64,000 nt of DNA from Paenibacillus whitsoniae (GCF_003955665.1 NZ_RXHU01000034.1:3682-67681), one strand, 5' to 3'. Numbered from the stretch's first letter, positions 19,493 through 28,116 are shown. The notes: a model not told the origin generated them from the sequence alone. Numbers and translations are program-made.

Positions 19493-20767
19493 TTAGATCG
19501 CGTTTCTTCTTGCGATATTACCGAGATGGTACCCGCTAGGTTTCACGGTCCGCTCTTGCGTGGCACGGTCCACTGCAATGAGACCAAACCGTTTGGAAAA
19601 GCCCAGCTGCCACTCGAAATTATCCATCAAGGACCAATGCATATAGCCCAATATCTGGTAGCCATCCGAGATACAAGTATGGACCCCTTTCAAGGCGCGA
19701 TCGATAAAAGCAACACGACGAGTATCATCATCCGTTGCTACACCATTCTCTGTAATCATAATCGGCATTTTCAAGTGCTGGCTGACATAGCGGACAACTG
19801 CACCAAGCGCCTCTGGGTAATATTCGTTCCCCATCTGTGTTGTTTCCGCATTTTCTGGTATCGGAAGAAGGCCATCAGGTCCATACACGGCACGCGTATA
19901 GTTTTGCAAACCGAAAAAGTCATCCTCTTGCAAGTAGGATACAAATTGAAGGAACTCCTCTTGCCATGCCTCCTTCGCGTTCTCTTCCCCGCCAGGCGCA
20001 CTTTGAATGTCGTAGAGCGACAAGGTAACGCCGACTTTGGTTTGCGGACTGATCTGCCGAATGGCTTCTCTAGCTGCCACATGCGCTTGAAAGATAACAG
20101 CCAAGCCCTCTTCCGATCGTGGGGCCAAAAAGGAATGAACTTCCGTAGGCGGAACACCAAATGCTTTACTAAGTTCCATATAGTATTTTTGCATTTGTGC
20201 CATTTTCTCCATATTCATGCCAACCTGTGCACCTGGAGAGCCGGATTTGAGTTCATAGCGCTTCATGATTTTCTTGATTCCGATGGAAATATTCGCTTCA
20301 TTAATCGTACAGACATAAGGTATCCATTCGCCTAATTCACGCATGACATGTGTACAATAGCGGGCAAATTTTGCTGGCGTCTCCGCTGACTCCCACCCCC
20401 CAAGACGAATCAGCCATTGCGGCGAACTGAAGTGATGGAGCGTCACAATCGGCGTGATTTGATATTCTTTACAAGTTAAAAGAACATCCCGATAATGTGC
20501 GATTTCTGCGGCATCGTACTGCCCCTCCTCTGGCTCGATGCGAGCCCATTCCAAAGAGAAACGATAGGCATTCAAACCCATTTTCGCCATCTCTGCAATA
20601 TCTTCCTTGAATCGGATATAGTGGTCTACCGCACTGCCAGACGGCTCCGCGAATACCGATCCCTCCAAGTTTTCCATCAGCCAAAAATCAGAATTTGTAT
20701 TATTTCCTTCTACCTGATGCGCTGCTGTTGATGCCCCCCATAAAAAACCTTCTGGAAAGTGCGCCAT
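19493..20767 (-). CDS. GH1 family beta-glycosidase
   Basis: 424 residues, a slightly short but complete GH1 TIM barrel without a signal peptide. The N-terminal signature F-P-E-G-F-L-W-G-A-S-T-A-A-H-Q-V-E-G is present. The acid/base is E157 in T-I-N-E-A-N and the nucleophile E340 in I-T-E-N-G. No phosphate-binding loop typical of 6-phospho-glycosidases could be pointed to, which fits uptake by an ABC importer rather than a PTS. It is monocistronic, with its own regulon A promoter (20808-20871) and terminator, and would act in the cytoplasm on beta-glucosides, -galactosides or -fucosides released in the pathway. Confidence 0.92.
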   Translation of the reverse strand: MAHFPEGFLWGASTAAHQVEGNNTNSDFWLMENLEGSVFAEPSGSAVDHYIRFKEDIAEMAKMGLNAYRFSLEWARIEPEEGQYDAAEIAHYRDVLLTCKEYQITPIVTLHHFSSPQWLIRLGGWESAETPAKFARYCTHVMRELGEWIPYVCTINEANISIGIKKIMKRYELKSGSPGAQVGMNMEKMAQMQKYYMELSKAFGVPPTEVHSFLAPRSEEGLAVIFQAHVAAREAIRQISPQTKVGVTLSLYDIQSAPGGEENAKEAWQEEFLQFVSYLQEDDFFGLQNYTRAVYGPDGLLPIPENAETTQMGNEYYPEALGAVVRYVSQHLKMPIMITENGVATDDDTRRVAFIDRALKGVHTCISDGYQILGYMHWSLMDNFEWQLGFSKRFGLIAVDRATQERTVKPSGYHLGNIARRNAI

Positions 20768-20807
20768 GCCTACTCCTCCTTAATTGCTGTTAAATAGCTT
20801 CAACCTC

Positions 20808-20871
20808 ATTTTATAAGGATCCGATTGCCGCAACTAACAATCTAACGACGCTTCTCTAACGTTTTGACGAC
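20808..20871 (-). promoter_or_regulatory. Regulon A promoter, copy 4 (GH1)
   Basis: Minus strand: gtcgtcaaaacgtta, then gtcgttagattgttag 22 bp on, then 20 bp to taaaat (20813-20808). It lies back to back with copy 5, which points the other way. Confidence 0.8.
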
Positions 20872-20892
20872 TTTCGAACTGAGGATGAAATT

Positions 20893-20956
20893 GTCGTATA
20901 AGTAGCAGTAAATAGTCGGCAAAACGTTAGTGAAGAACCAAAGACTGACTTAAGCT
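20893..20956 (+). promoter_or_regulatory. Regulon A promoter, copy 5 (SDR dehydrogenase)
   Basis: Plus strand: a weaker gtcgtataagtagca, then a strong gtcggcaaaacgttag 22 bp on, then 20 bp to taagct (20951-20956), a poor but correctly placed -10 box. Total length is again 64 bp. The weak distal half-site and -10 suggest a weaker promoter than the other four. Confidence 0.65.
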
Positions 20957-21027
20957 GGTAGTAGATGCCAGCCGAACAGGCATGCTCGAGTCACCGTTAT
21001 TACTTTATCATTAGGAGGATTATATTC

Positions 21028-21837
21028 ATGACAGACTTTTCGAGTGTAAGAAACAAAGTCGCTATTGTGACTGGCGCTTCGGATGGCCTTGGTAAAGCCA
21101 TTGCCCTGTGTTTTGCAGATAATGGGATGAAAGTCGTTGTATCGGATATTAATGCCGAAAAGGGAAATAAGGTCGTTGACGAAATTAGAAAGGCAGGCGG
21201 AGAAGCAACCTTTTTCAGAACAGATGTAAGTCAAGAGGAAGACGTTAAAGGACTGGTTAAATTTGCTGTCGATACTTATGGTCGTTTAGATGGCATTGTA
21301 AATAATGCCGGTATTAGCGCTGAAAGCAGGCCAACTCATGAGTATTCGCTATCTGAATTTGATCAATTAACATCGATTAACCTAAAAGGTGTATTTCTGG
21401 GCATGAAGTTTGGAATTGAAGCGATTCTCCGGTCGAAAGTGTCTGGAGGATTCGTAATCAACGTTGCCTCCTTAGCCGGCTTGTTAGGCAACAGTTCCAT
21501 GGCTATTTATACTTCAGCTAAGCATGGTGTCGTTGGTCTTACCAAAAGCGCGGCACTCGATTATGCACCCTACAACATTACTGTTAATGCCATTTGCCCG
21601 GGGACCATCAAGACTTCCATTTGGGGGAATGCGCCTGAGGAGGTTATTCAACAATATGCAAAGTTGCTGTCCCCGAACGGCAGACTTGGCGATCCAAAGG
21701 AAGTTGCCCATTTAGCCTTATTTTTAGCCTCAGATTTAGCTCGTTACCTAAGCGGTTCAGCAATCACCGTCGATGCGGGGTCCAGTGCTGGCAAGCTTAC
21801 TCCTACGCAGTGGGCTCATCCCGAAATATTGGAGTAA
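21028..21837 (+). CDS. SDR family NAD(P)-dependent oxidoreductase
   Basis: 269 residues from the ATG at 21028, which has an aggagg ribosome site; an in-frame start further upstream does not. It is a classical short-chain dehydrogenase: T-G-A-S-D-G-L-G cofactor loop at 15-22, N-N-A-G at 92-95, and catalytic S148, Y161 and K165. D40 after the second beta strand favours NAD(H). Substrate is unknown. Divergent placement from GH1 behind a regulon A promoter suggests that it oxidises a sugar from the same pathway, for example L-rhamnose or a related deoxysugar or lactol; this is inference. Confidence 0.9.
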   Translation: MTDFSSVRNKVAIVTGASDGLGKAIALCFADNGMKVVVSDINAEKGNKVVDEIRKAGGEATFFRTDVSQEEDVKGLVKFAVDTYGRLDGIVNNAGISAESRPTHEYSLSEFDQLTSINLKGVFLGMKFGIEAILRSKVSGGFVINVASLAGLLGNSSMAIYTSAKHGVVGLTKSAALDYAPYNITVNAICPGTIKTSIWGNAPEEVIQQYAKLLSPNGRLGDPKEVAHLALFLASDLARYLSGSAITVDAGSSAGKLTPTQWAHPEILE

Positions 21838-21865
21838 ATTAGAGACCATCAGATCTCACCAAAAA

Positions 21866-21882
21866 GCCGCGATTATCGCGGC
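21866..21882 (-). terminator. GC-rich hairpin with minus-strand T run
   Basis: gccgcga-tta-tcgcggc, followed on the minus strand by five T. It lies just after the SDR stop (21837) and would block minus-strand transcripts from running into the SDR gene. Confidence 0.6.
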
Positions 21883-22233
21883 TCCAAATGAATAATATTC
21901 TTCATCAAAATCTTCGAATTGCAGTATTAAGGTTCCGTTACTACTTAATTTCAAGACAAAGCAAGCCTTAAATATTTCTCTTCCAATTTATCACTTCCAG
22001 CTTTCAGCGCATTTATGGAAGCGTGCCTAATTTAACATCATTTACAAATTGTTTTATCCAGTCCGCCGCTTTAAGGCCTTCAAGTAGAAGCTCACTTCGA
22101 ATGGCTTTTACACCACGCAGCGGGCATTCACGGGCGTGTCTCGAGTGGAGAACAAATTCAGGTAGATATCGGACCTTCTGGTGAGCAAATAAATGGCCAA
22201 ATCTAAACCAAGAGTATATTGTCCCCAAAGGAA

Positions 22234-22263
22234 AACCTGCCCTAGAATTTCAAGGGGCAGGTT
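22234..22263 (-). terminator. Terminator after PhyH gene
   Basis: aacctgccc/gggcaggtt stem with an 11- to 12-nt loop and a tttt tail on the minus strand, 20 bases after the PhyH stop. Confidence 0.75.
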
Positions 22264-22282
22264 ATAGCTTTATCCGTATCGT

Positions 22283-23026
22283 TTATTTCACATTCGCATA
22301 CTTATTCCCAGCAAGATCTTTGCCTCTCGCCAACCAAATTTTAAATTCTTCCCCCCGATGATCTGTATCTTGCAGTACTTTAATATTCGTAGAGAAGTAT
22401 CTCATTGTGTAACCACATCTGCGATATGGACTTGTATTCGCTGCAGCCCCATGAATAATTCTAGAATCGTGCAGAGAACATTCGCCTGGTTCTAACTCAA
22501 AGTATACTGCCTGTGAATCATCGACATGTTTGATTTGTGTGTCGAACGTATTCTTAACCCCATCCACTGCCTCATACTCGGAGAAACCGTTACGATGAGT
22601 ACCAGGAATAACGCGCATACAGCCATTTTCTTTATTGCTGCGGTCCATAGCTAGCCATACGGTGATGATTTGATCAAAGCCATCTACGCGATTTTTCCAA
22701 TAAGCAGAATCTTCATGCCACGGTGTTGCACGCCCTACAAAGGGATCTTTACAAATAAAATGGCTCGACCACAGTGCGATATTCGGTCCAATAAATGGTT
22801 CAACTAAGTCCAACACCTCATCGGACAATAGAAACTCGAGCAAACGCTCATCCCGAAAGTGCGGTGTATCCAACTCGTCCGAAAGCTTAGAGCCTTTTTG
22901 AGCCAGCTGCTCCTCGAAAATCTCATTCAGCCTAGCTTGTTTTTCTTTTGAAAATAATTGCTTCTTATGCAGATGATATCCATTCTCCTGATACGCCGCC
23001 ACTTCTTGATTTAGAATTAAACTCAT
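22283..23026 (-). CDS. Phytanoyl-CoA dioxygenase (PhyH) family protein
   Basis: 247 residues, the usual length for bacterial PhyH-like Fe(II)/2-oxoglutarate oxygenases. The iron-binding facial triad is H104 and D106 in W-H-E-D-S and H192 in I-I-H-G-A. R203 a short distance on would hold 2-oxoglutarate. A gggagag ribosome site precedes the ATG. It is divergent from the sugar isomerase/AraC pair across a 236-base control region. In sugar-catabolic settings such proteins often accompany TIM-barrel isomerases; the substrate is unknown. Confidence 0.88.
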   Translation of the reverse strand: MSLILNQEVAAYQENGYHLHKKQLFSKEKQARLNEIFEEQLAQKGSKLSDELDTPHFRDERLLEFLLSDEVLDLVEPFIGPNIALWSSHFICKDPFVGRATPWHEDSAYWKNRVDGFDQIITVWLAMDRSNKENGCMRVIPGTHRNGFSEYEAVDGVKNTFDTQIKHVDDSQAVYFELEPGECSLHDSRIIHGAAANTSPYRRCGYTMRYFSTNIKVLQDTDHRGEEFKIWLARGKDLAGNKYANVK

Positions 23027-23121
23027 AGTTTGATCTCTCCCTTGTTATGATTTGAAATTGAGTTGATTGGAATATCCTCATCATACGATCTCTTAGGTTT
23101 TTCATGCTTATGCCATCTTCT

Positions 23122-23179
23122 GAATAAGTACGCTTATTTTCGGGTTTATTTCGACGCTTTGCCCTCACCTGAAAATAAG
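23122..23179. promoter_or_regulatory. Inverted repeats in the PhyH/isomerase divergent region
   Basis: cttattttcggg (23133-23144) faces cctgaaaataag (23168-23179), a 12-bp inverted repeat with one mismatch and 23 bases between. A smaller palindrome aataag-tacg-cttatt (23122-23137) overlaps it. The tataat at 23226-23231 is the likely -10 for the isomerase gene. The repeats are candidate sites for the AraC regulator at 24080. Confidence 0.5.
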
Positions 23180-23262
23180 TTGAATGATTCTGAACATAGG
23201 TAAAGTTCCCTGCTAGAATTTCTTTTATAATGAGGCTAAATAAAATTAAAGGAGCTGGTATA

Positions 23263-24096
23263 ATGAAGTTGCAAGTGTTTAAATCACTCTGGGAGTGGGA
23301 CGGCAACTGGCAGGGGAAACTGGAGATGATAGCTGAAGCAGGATATAACGGGGTGGAATATACACCGCCAGTACAAGCAAAAGAAGATGCTACTTTTCGA
23401 CGCGCCCTAACCTCGCATCAATTAGAATATATTGCGCAAGTTGTCACACGCGGCCCTGATCATTTCACATCTTTTCGTGAACAAGTCCTTCGTGTTGCAG
23501 AACTTGGTCCCGTGCTTATTAATGCACATAGCGCTGCTGACCGTATGACGCTGGAGCAGCAACTTGAATTCTTTAGTGCCGCGCTTCGATTAGAAGAGGA
23601 AGTTGGCGTTCCCATCGCGCATGAGACGCATCGTGGCAGAGCCTTTTTTACACCATGGCAAACGGCAGCCGTGCTCCGTTCATTACCAGAACTAAAGCTT
23701 GGTGCGGATTTCAGTCATTGGTGCGCTTCCTGCGAAAGCATGCCGAGTTTACACGATGAAGATGTCATACTCAGTATGCAGCGCGCCATCCACATTCACG
23801 GGCGTGTAGGCTATCCTGAAGGACCTCAAGTTGCAGATCCTCGCGCACCTGAGTACGCGGAGCACGTGAACACCTTTATCGCATTATGGCTGACTATTTG
23901 TCAGAATCGGTTTACTGCCGGTGCCAAGAGCATGACGTTTACACCCGAGTTCGGTCCACCACCTTATCTGCAGGTGCAGCCATTTACCCAACAGCCTGTT
24001 ACTGATTTATGGGAAGTGAATACATGGATGTTCCATACATTCCAAAAACACTATCAAGATTGGATGTCTTCCAAAAACAATGAAAACCACACCTAA
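23263..24096 (+). CDS. Sugar phosphate isomerase/epimerase-like TIM barrel protein
   Basis: 277 residues from the ATG at 23263 (aaaggagc ribosome site; the upstream in-frame ATG has none). It belongs to the xylose isomerase-like TIM barrel superfamily: it opens with K-L-Q-V-F-K-S-L-W and carries the conserved metal-site style segments I-A-H-E-T-H-R (Glu and His), G-A-D-F-S-H-W and H-I-H-G-R-V. The family contains sugar epimerases, isomerases and inosose dehydratases, so the reaction is open. The end overlaps the AraC gene by 17 bases, showing a two-gene operon. Confidence 0.85.
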   Translation: MKLQVFKSLWEWDGNWQGKLEMIAEAGYNGVEYTPPVQAKEDATFRRALTSHQLEYIAQVVTRGPDHFTSFREQVLRVAELGPVLINAHSAADRMTLEQQLEFFSAALRLEEEVGVPIAHETHRGRAFFTPWQTAAVLRSLPELKLGADFSHWCASCESMPSLHDEDVILSMQRAIHIHGRVGYPEGPQVADPRAPEYAEHVNTFIALWLTICQNRFTAGAKSMTFTPEFGPPPYLQVQPFTQQPVTDLWEVNTWMFHTFQKHYQDWMSSKNNENHT

Positions 24097-24949
24097 CCGG
24101 CTATTGAATAAAACCTTCTTTCACGATGATGTTGACGTTCAATTACAAAAGCAAGTTCTTACAGAATCCTTTGAGCTGCATTGGCATGAATTCTATGAAC
24201 TTACGTTTGTGTTAGACGGTCAAGGAACCAACTGGGTGAATGGCATGCCATATAGCTTGAAGCAAGGAGACTTTTTCTTGCTGACTCCCGCTGATTTCCA
24301 CGAAATTGCACCAGAGCCGGGAACTAAACTTGAGCTATACAACCTAATTTTCTCGCAATCGATGCTGTCGGATGAAATGGTCAAGCTCTTGTTCTCTCAG
24401 AACGATGGACACTATGCCACATTCCTGACTGGAGATTCATTTGCAGATGTGCTTTTCCGATTAAACAGTATGATGAAAGAACAACAATTCCGTTCTGTAG
24501 GCCGAGATATCGCCTTGTCAGGAGAACTTAACCGCCTGCTTCTGGAATGGCATCGAAATCGGCCACCTAAGACAAACCTAGTTGAAGGCATAGATAAAGA
24601 TCAGAATCGCTCTTTTCATTCACCTTCTCATCCAGGTATACAAAAATCACTGATCTACATTCAGCATCATTTTCGTCAATCCATTACTTTAGAAGAAGCC
24701 GCTAAACAAGCACATTTATCCCCCAACTACTTTAGCGAACAGTTTAAAAAATCAACCGGCATTTCCTTTCAACTTTATTTGCAAGGACTTCGTCTTCAAT
24801 TCGCGCATGCCTTGCTCCGTACTTCACAGCTCCCCGTCACGGAAGTATCTTTGATTAGCGGCTTTAATACCTTGACCCATTTTGAACGCGTATTCCGATT
24901 GCACTATGGCAAGTCGCCTCGCGAAGCACAAAAGGACAGCACCTATTAG
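24080..24949 (+). CDS. AraC family transcriptional regulator
   Basis: 289 residues. The N-terminal cupin-like sensor domain starts H-W-H-E-F-Y-E-L near residue 32 and includes G-D-F-F-L-L-T-P. The C-terminal AraC double helix-turn-helix (about 190-285) shows L-E-E-A-A-K-Q-A-H-L-S-P-N-Y-F-S and S-G-F-N-T-L-T-H-F-E-R-V-F. No good ribosome site precedes the ATG, which lies inside the isomerase gene, so translation is probably coupled. It likely controls the isomerase operon and the divergent PhyH gene through the repeats at 23122-23179. Confidence 0.92.
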   Translation: MKTTPNRLLNKTFFHDDVDVQLQKQVLTESFELHWHEFYELTFVLDGQGTNWVNGMPYSLKQGDFFLLTPADFHEIAPEPGTKLELYNLIFSQSMLSDEMVKLLFSQNDGHYATFLTGDSFADVLFRLNSMMKEQQFRSVGRDIALSGELNRLLLEWHRNRPPKTNLVEGIDKDQNRSFHSPSHPGIQKSLIYIQHHFRQSITLEEAAKQAHLSPNYFSEQFKKSTGISFQLYLQGLRLQFAHALLRTSQLPVTEVSLISGFNTLTHFERVFRLHYGKSPREAQKDSTY

Positions 24950-24963
24950 GGGTACTGTCCTTT
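24931..24963. terminator. Terminator between convergent AraC and cohesin-SLH genes
   Basis: aaaggacag...ctgtccttt with an inner acc/ggt and a ttttt tail on the plus strand. The stem spans the AraC stop codon (24947-24949). Symmetry allows use from both sides. Confidence 0.8.
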
Positions 24964-24975
24964 TTGTACTTTACA

Positions 24976-26685
24976 TCAATGGTTATTCATATAAACGCGG
25001 TACAACAGTACAGCAGCTTCTGCTCTTGTTGTTGCGCCAGTAGGATGGAGCTGATTGCCATCACCTTGCACGATTCCTGCTTTAACAAGAGCTGCAATCG
25101 GATTCTCCGCATAGGATGCAATATCCTTACGATCCGTGAAGATGCTTACAGCTTCAATTGATGATTCTTTTAACTGACCTTTCAAAATCATAGCTCTTGC
25201 AAGCAAACTCATGAGATCTTGACGCGTAATCGGATCTGTTGGATTAAATTGATTGCTTTCATTACCCTGCGCAATGCCTAATGACTTGGCAATTTGGACG
25301 GCTTCGGCATAGTAGGCTTGGGATGACACATCACTGAATGTATTTTGAGAATCTGCTGTCAATTGCAGCGTTTTTACTAATAATAAAATAAAATCTGCTC
25401 GCGTAATTGAGTCGGCTGGACTAAATTGGTTCTCTGCAGTGCCTTCAATAATACCTTTGGATGCCATCACTTCAATTTGATGATTAGCCCAACTGTATTT
25501 GGCCAAGTCTCCAAAGGACCTTACTTCATATCCAATGCCATACTTACTAAAATGTGTCGTGTCAAATGTTACTTCACCTGTTGCAGCATTGTATTTGCCG
25601 GAAGGCACTTTGATTACGTTACCTTCTCCATCAATGTACCAAATGGCAATATGCTCTGAATTTTTCAATTCTTCTGGCGACGGAGTATATTTAATGGATA
25701 CAGTTACTGGCGCTTTATTATTTTTCCATTCAACAAGTTTGCCGTCCAATAGTACCGTAAGCTCTAGAAGCGGCTTGTTACCTAATTGTTTTTTTACAGC
25801 ATCCTTTAATTGAGATTTATCCCCTTGGCCGATGATAACTTCAAATTGGGAAGCGTTACCCGCAATCTTCGTGTTCATCATATTGTCGGGAATTGTAACG
25901 GTGCCTAGAGATGTTTGGATTTCCAGCTTTTGATTACCTGATCCTGATTGGAACATCGGTACAGGTAGTGCTTGCGAATAACGATCGGCCCCCTCCACTG
26001 GTTTAATTTCAGCAACGGCGATTCGAACACCAGAAGGGTCAGGGTTAACCTGACTTAGCGCAGTAGTTATAGAAGCTTGTGTGAGGATGGATTTGGCTAC
26101 GTCCCCTTCTACTGCAGGTGTCACCCGAATGACCCCTGCAGGTGTTACTGGTGTTGGCGGTGTCCCTGCACCTGAAGGCGGCGGTGTTGGTGTTGGCGTT
26201 CCGCTTCCGATTGTAATTATAGCCGTAGTACCTAACATTATTGGTGTTGAAGCCAGGTTTTTGTTCACGCTCATAAAACGATCCCATATAACAGTTGCAG
26301 TCCCGCTTATGTTATTTTTGACAGAGAAGGTCAGTACGGTTAAGACCTTACTGCCATTCTCAACAGCTGCATTTCCCAATTTCGTAAAAGCAAACACAAG
26401 TTCGGAACTACCTGCTACAGGCGGTACACTAAATCCACTCGTTAGCGATGTTGTCGCCGAGATGAAATCGAGCTTTGTCGCATCATACGAGAATTTCGAT
26501 TCGAATGCATACATATCCGTTACATTCCCAGTCGCCGTTACGGTAAAGGTTCCTCCTGGAGCAACTGTTGCACTGCTAGTCGATAGCGAAAATCCAGAAA
26601 CTCCCTCTGTGGTAGCAAATGCTGCCATAGTAAAACCGTATACAGTCATAATTAGTATAGTAACGAGACATGTTAAATACTTCAT
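24976..26685 (-). CDS. Surface-anchored cohesin protein with three SLH domains (locus B)
   Basis: 569 residues. A signal peptide (about 1-25) is followed by a cohesin-type beta sandwich (about 30-160), a Pro/Thr linker (161-185), an unassigned beta-rich domain (about 186-385), and three SLH domains (about 386-569). Their wall-polymer binding motifs read T-R-A-D, T-R-Q-D and T-R-A-E. SLH domains attach non-covalently to pyruvylated secondary cell-wall polymers, so the cohesin faces outward as a docking point. It is the last gene of the locus B operon behind a giant protein that ends in a dockerin, which is the obvious ligand. The same architecture recurs at 50850-52598. Confidence 0.9.
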   Translation of the reverse strand: MKYLTCLVTILIMTVYGFTMAAFATTEGVSGFSLSTSSATVAPGGTFTVTATGNVTDMYAFESKFSYDATKLDFISATTSLTSGFSVPPVAGSSELVFAFTKLGNAAVENGSKVLTVLTFSVKNNISGTATVIWDRFMSVNKNLASTPIMLGTTAIITIGSGTPTPTPPPSGAGTPPTPVTPAGVIRVTPAVEGDVAKSILTQASITTALSQVNPDPSGVRIAVAEIKPVEGADRYSQALPVPMFQSGSGNQKLEIQTSLGTVTIPDNMMNTKIAGNASQFEVIIGQGDKSQLKDAVKKQLGNKPLLELTVLLDGKLVEWKNNKAPVTVSIKYTPSPEELKNSEHIAIWYIDGEGNVIKVPSGKYNAATGEVTFDTTHFSKYGIGYEVRSFGDLAKYSWANHQIEVMASKGIIEGTAENQFSPADSITRADFILLLVKTLQLTADSQNTFSDVSSQAYYAEAVQIAKSLGIAQGNESNQFNPTDPITRQDLMSLLARAMILKGQLKESSIEAVSIFTDRKDIASYAENPIAALVKAGIVQGDGNQLHPTGATTRAEAAVLLYRVYMNNH

Positions 26686-26718
26686 CGTTTAAAACCCCTT
26701 TTTCACAAATAGTTTCGT

Positions 26719-28116
26719 TTAATCCTTAGGTATAATCTTAATATAATCAATGCCAAGCTGATAACCCGTTCCACTTGTTCCTGTTACATAGAATTTAAAT
26801 CTGCGATCTCCAGCTGCTAACTGGACATTATTCGCGATTGACAATTCCGTATACTGGGCGGAAGCTGCGTACAAATCTTGAATAGTTCCTATGTTCGCAC
26901 CATCAATCGACATCTGAAACTTACCACGGGTGTTCATTTTTTTGACGCCAACCTTAATATCATACTTCCCATCATGGGGCACGTTGGCATAATAGTTAAT
27001 ATAGTCACCGACACCGTTACTATCAAAAATTTGACAAACCCCACCACTGCAATTAACATCACTAGAATTGGTGAGTGTTTCTCCTGATGTTGTTCCGAGT
27101 GTCATCGATTCTGCCTGATAAACTGCTTGCGGCCAGCCATTCCAGAGCTCAAAATTATCCCAATATAGCTGCATGATGCCGCCATTGTTACGGATATGGT
27201 CAATATACTCCTCACCCGTATAGAGCTTCATCGGATTAAAATTGGCCAGACCGACCGGTGAAGGATTGTTCGTATTATAGGTCCAATTTTTCACATCGAA
27301 TAAAATTTGGCGGCTTCCTCCACTCGGGGTAGCGGCTACATAGAATCTTCCCGTTGTTGCATCTCCTTTCTTGTAATAAAACTCCAGCGTGATCCATTGA
27401 TTGTAGGTTACAGTAAACGATTTGGCATCTGAACGCCAGACCTCAACTCGGGTGTTATTGTCCATGTTTTCTGAGGAAACGCTAAAATACAATGGTTGAT
27501 TGGACCCTGCATTCGCATCCTTATTCAAACCGAACGTAATGCGGAATGGGTAGCTGCTGCCCGTCCACGTGGGGTCATTCCAGAATTCCGCTAATGTGAG
27601 CCAAGGAATGGCGTTGCTGAAGCTCTCCAGTTTCTGCATGTCGGGATGCAGCTTTAGACGTACCTTATAGTACATTTCATTCAATGATTGCTGCGGATTT
27701 CCTGGTTCATCATAAATACTGGTTTGAATTCTTCCTTTCATAAAACCATTGTCTTGTATTGCCGCATTCTTCAGCCAATAATGAAGCACTTTATTACCAG
27801 AATAAGCGGGGTCAGTAATGATACTCGCATAACGATCTGTTGCTGCTCCCCCTTCATACTGAATTTTAAATGTACCAATTTGGGCATTTCCCTCCAGATC
27901 AGTCACCCAGTTGTTTTTCGTGGAGTACGAAGTATCCGTGCCTGTAATATCATCATCCTGCGCGTCAAGCTGAGAAAGCGTTGAACCGCTTTCAAAACCA
28001 GATTGGAAAATAACCGAACCAGGTGTTGCTGCAAACGCAGGAGTTACGCCAATTACCATACTTATCATTCCTAGGCATGTTAAAAGCTTCAAGAAACGTT
28101 TCCCTTGTTTTCCCAT
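26719..28116 (-). CDS. Secreted concanavalin-fold protein with C-terminal CBM6/35-like domain
   Basis: 465 residues with a signal peptide (cleavage near A29/A30). A long beta-rich domain (about 35-325) has the look of a concanavalin-type polysaccharide lyase or lectin fold: D-N-x-E-L-W near 320 and F-Y-Y-K-K-G-D near 235. The C-terminus (about 332-465) opens Y-Q-A-E-S-M-T-L-G and closes L-G-I-D-Y-I-K-I-I-P, characteristic of CBM6/CBM35 modules. No dockerin is present, so it is probably released or held only by its CBM. It is cotranscribed between the giant protein and the cohesin-SLH gene. Enzymatic activity is plausible but not shown by recognisable catalytic residues. Confidence 0.75.
   Translation of the reverse strand: MGKQGKRFLKLLTCLGMISMVIGVTPAFAATPGSVIFQSGFESGSTLSQLDAQDDDITGTDTSYSTKNNWVTDLEGNAQIGTFKIQYEGGAATDRYASIITDPAYSGNKVLHYWLKNAAIQDNGFMKGRIQTSIYDEPGNPQQSLNEMYYKVRLKLHPDMQKLESFSNAIPWLTLAEFWNDPTWTGSSYPFRITFGLNKDANAGSNQPLYFSVSSENMDNNTRVEVWRSDAKSFTVTYNQWITLEFYYKKGDATTGRFYVAATPSGGSRQILFDVKNWTYNTNNPSPVGLANFNPMKLYTGEEYIDHIRNNGGIMQLYWDNFELWNGWPQAVYQAESMTLGTTSGETLTNSSDVNCSGGVCQIFDSNGVGDYINYYANVPHDGKYDIKVGVKKMNTRGKFQMSIDGANIGTIQDLYAASAQYTELSIANNVQLAAGDRRFKFYVTGTSGTGYQLGIDYIKIIPKD

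Larger units (their letters stand above)
21838..22282. other. Gene-free stretch between SDR and PhyH genes
   Basis: 445 bases without a convincing gene. It holds two hairpins that both read best as minus-strand terminators (21866-21882 and 22234-22263). A minus-strand frame at 22013-22228 (71 codons) has a protein-like C-terminal half but no ribosome site and no family I recognise. It may be a remnant of a lost gene. Confidence 0.5.

Noticed and set aside
19526..20335. 269-codon open frame antisense to the GH1 gene
   Set aside because: The GH1 frame has all family signatures; the antisense frame has none and lacks a ribosome site.
24976..26685. Possible sortase-anchored scaffoldin
   Set aside because: No LPxTG motif or C-terminal membrane tail; the protein ends in SLH domains instead.
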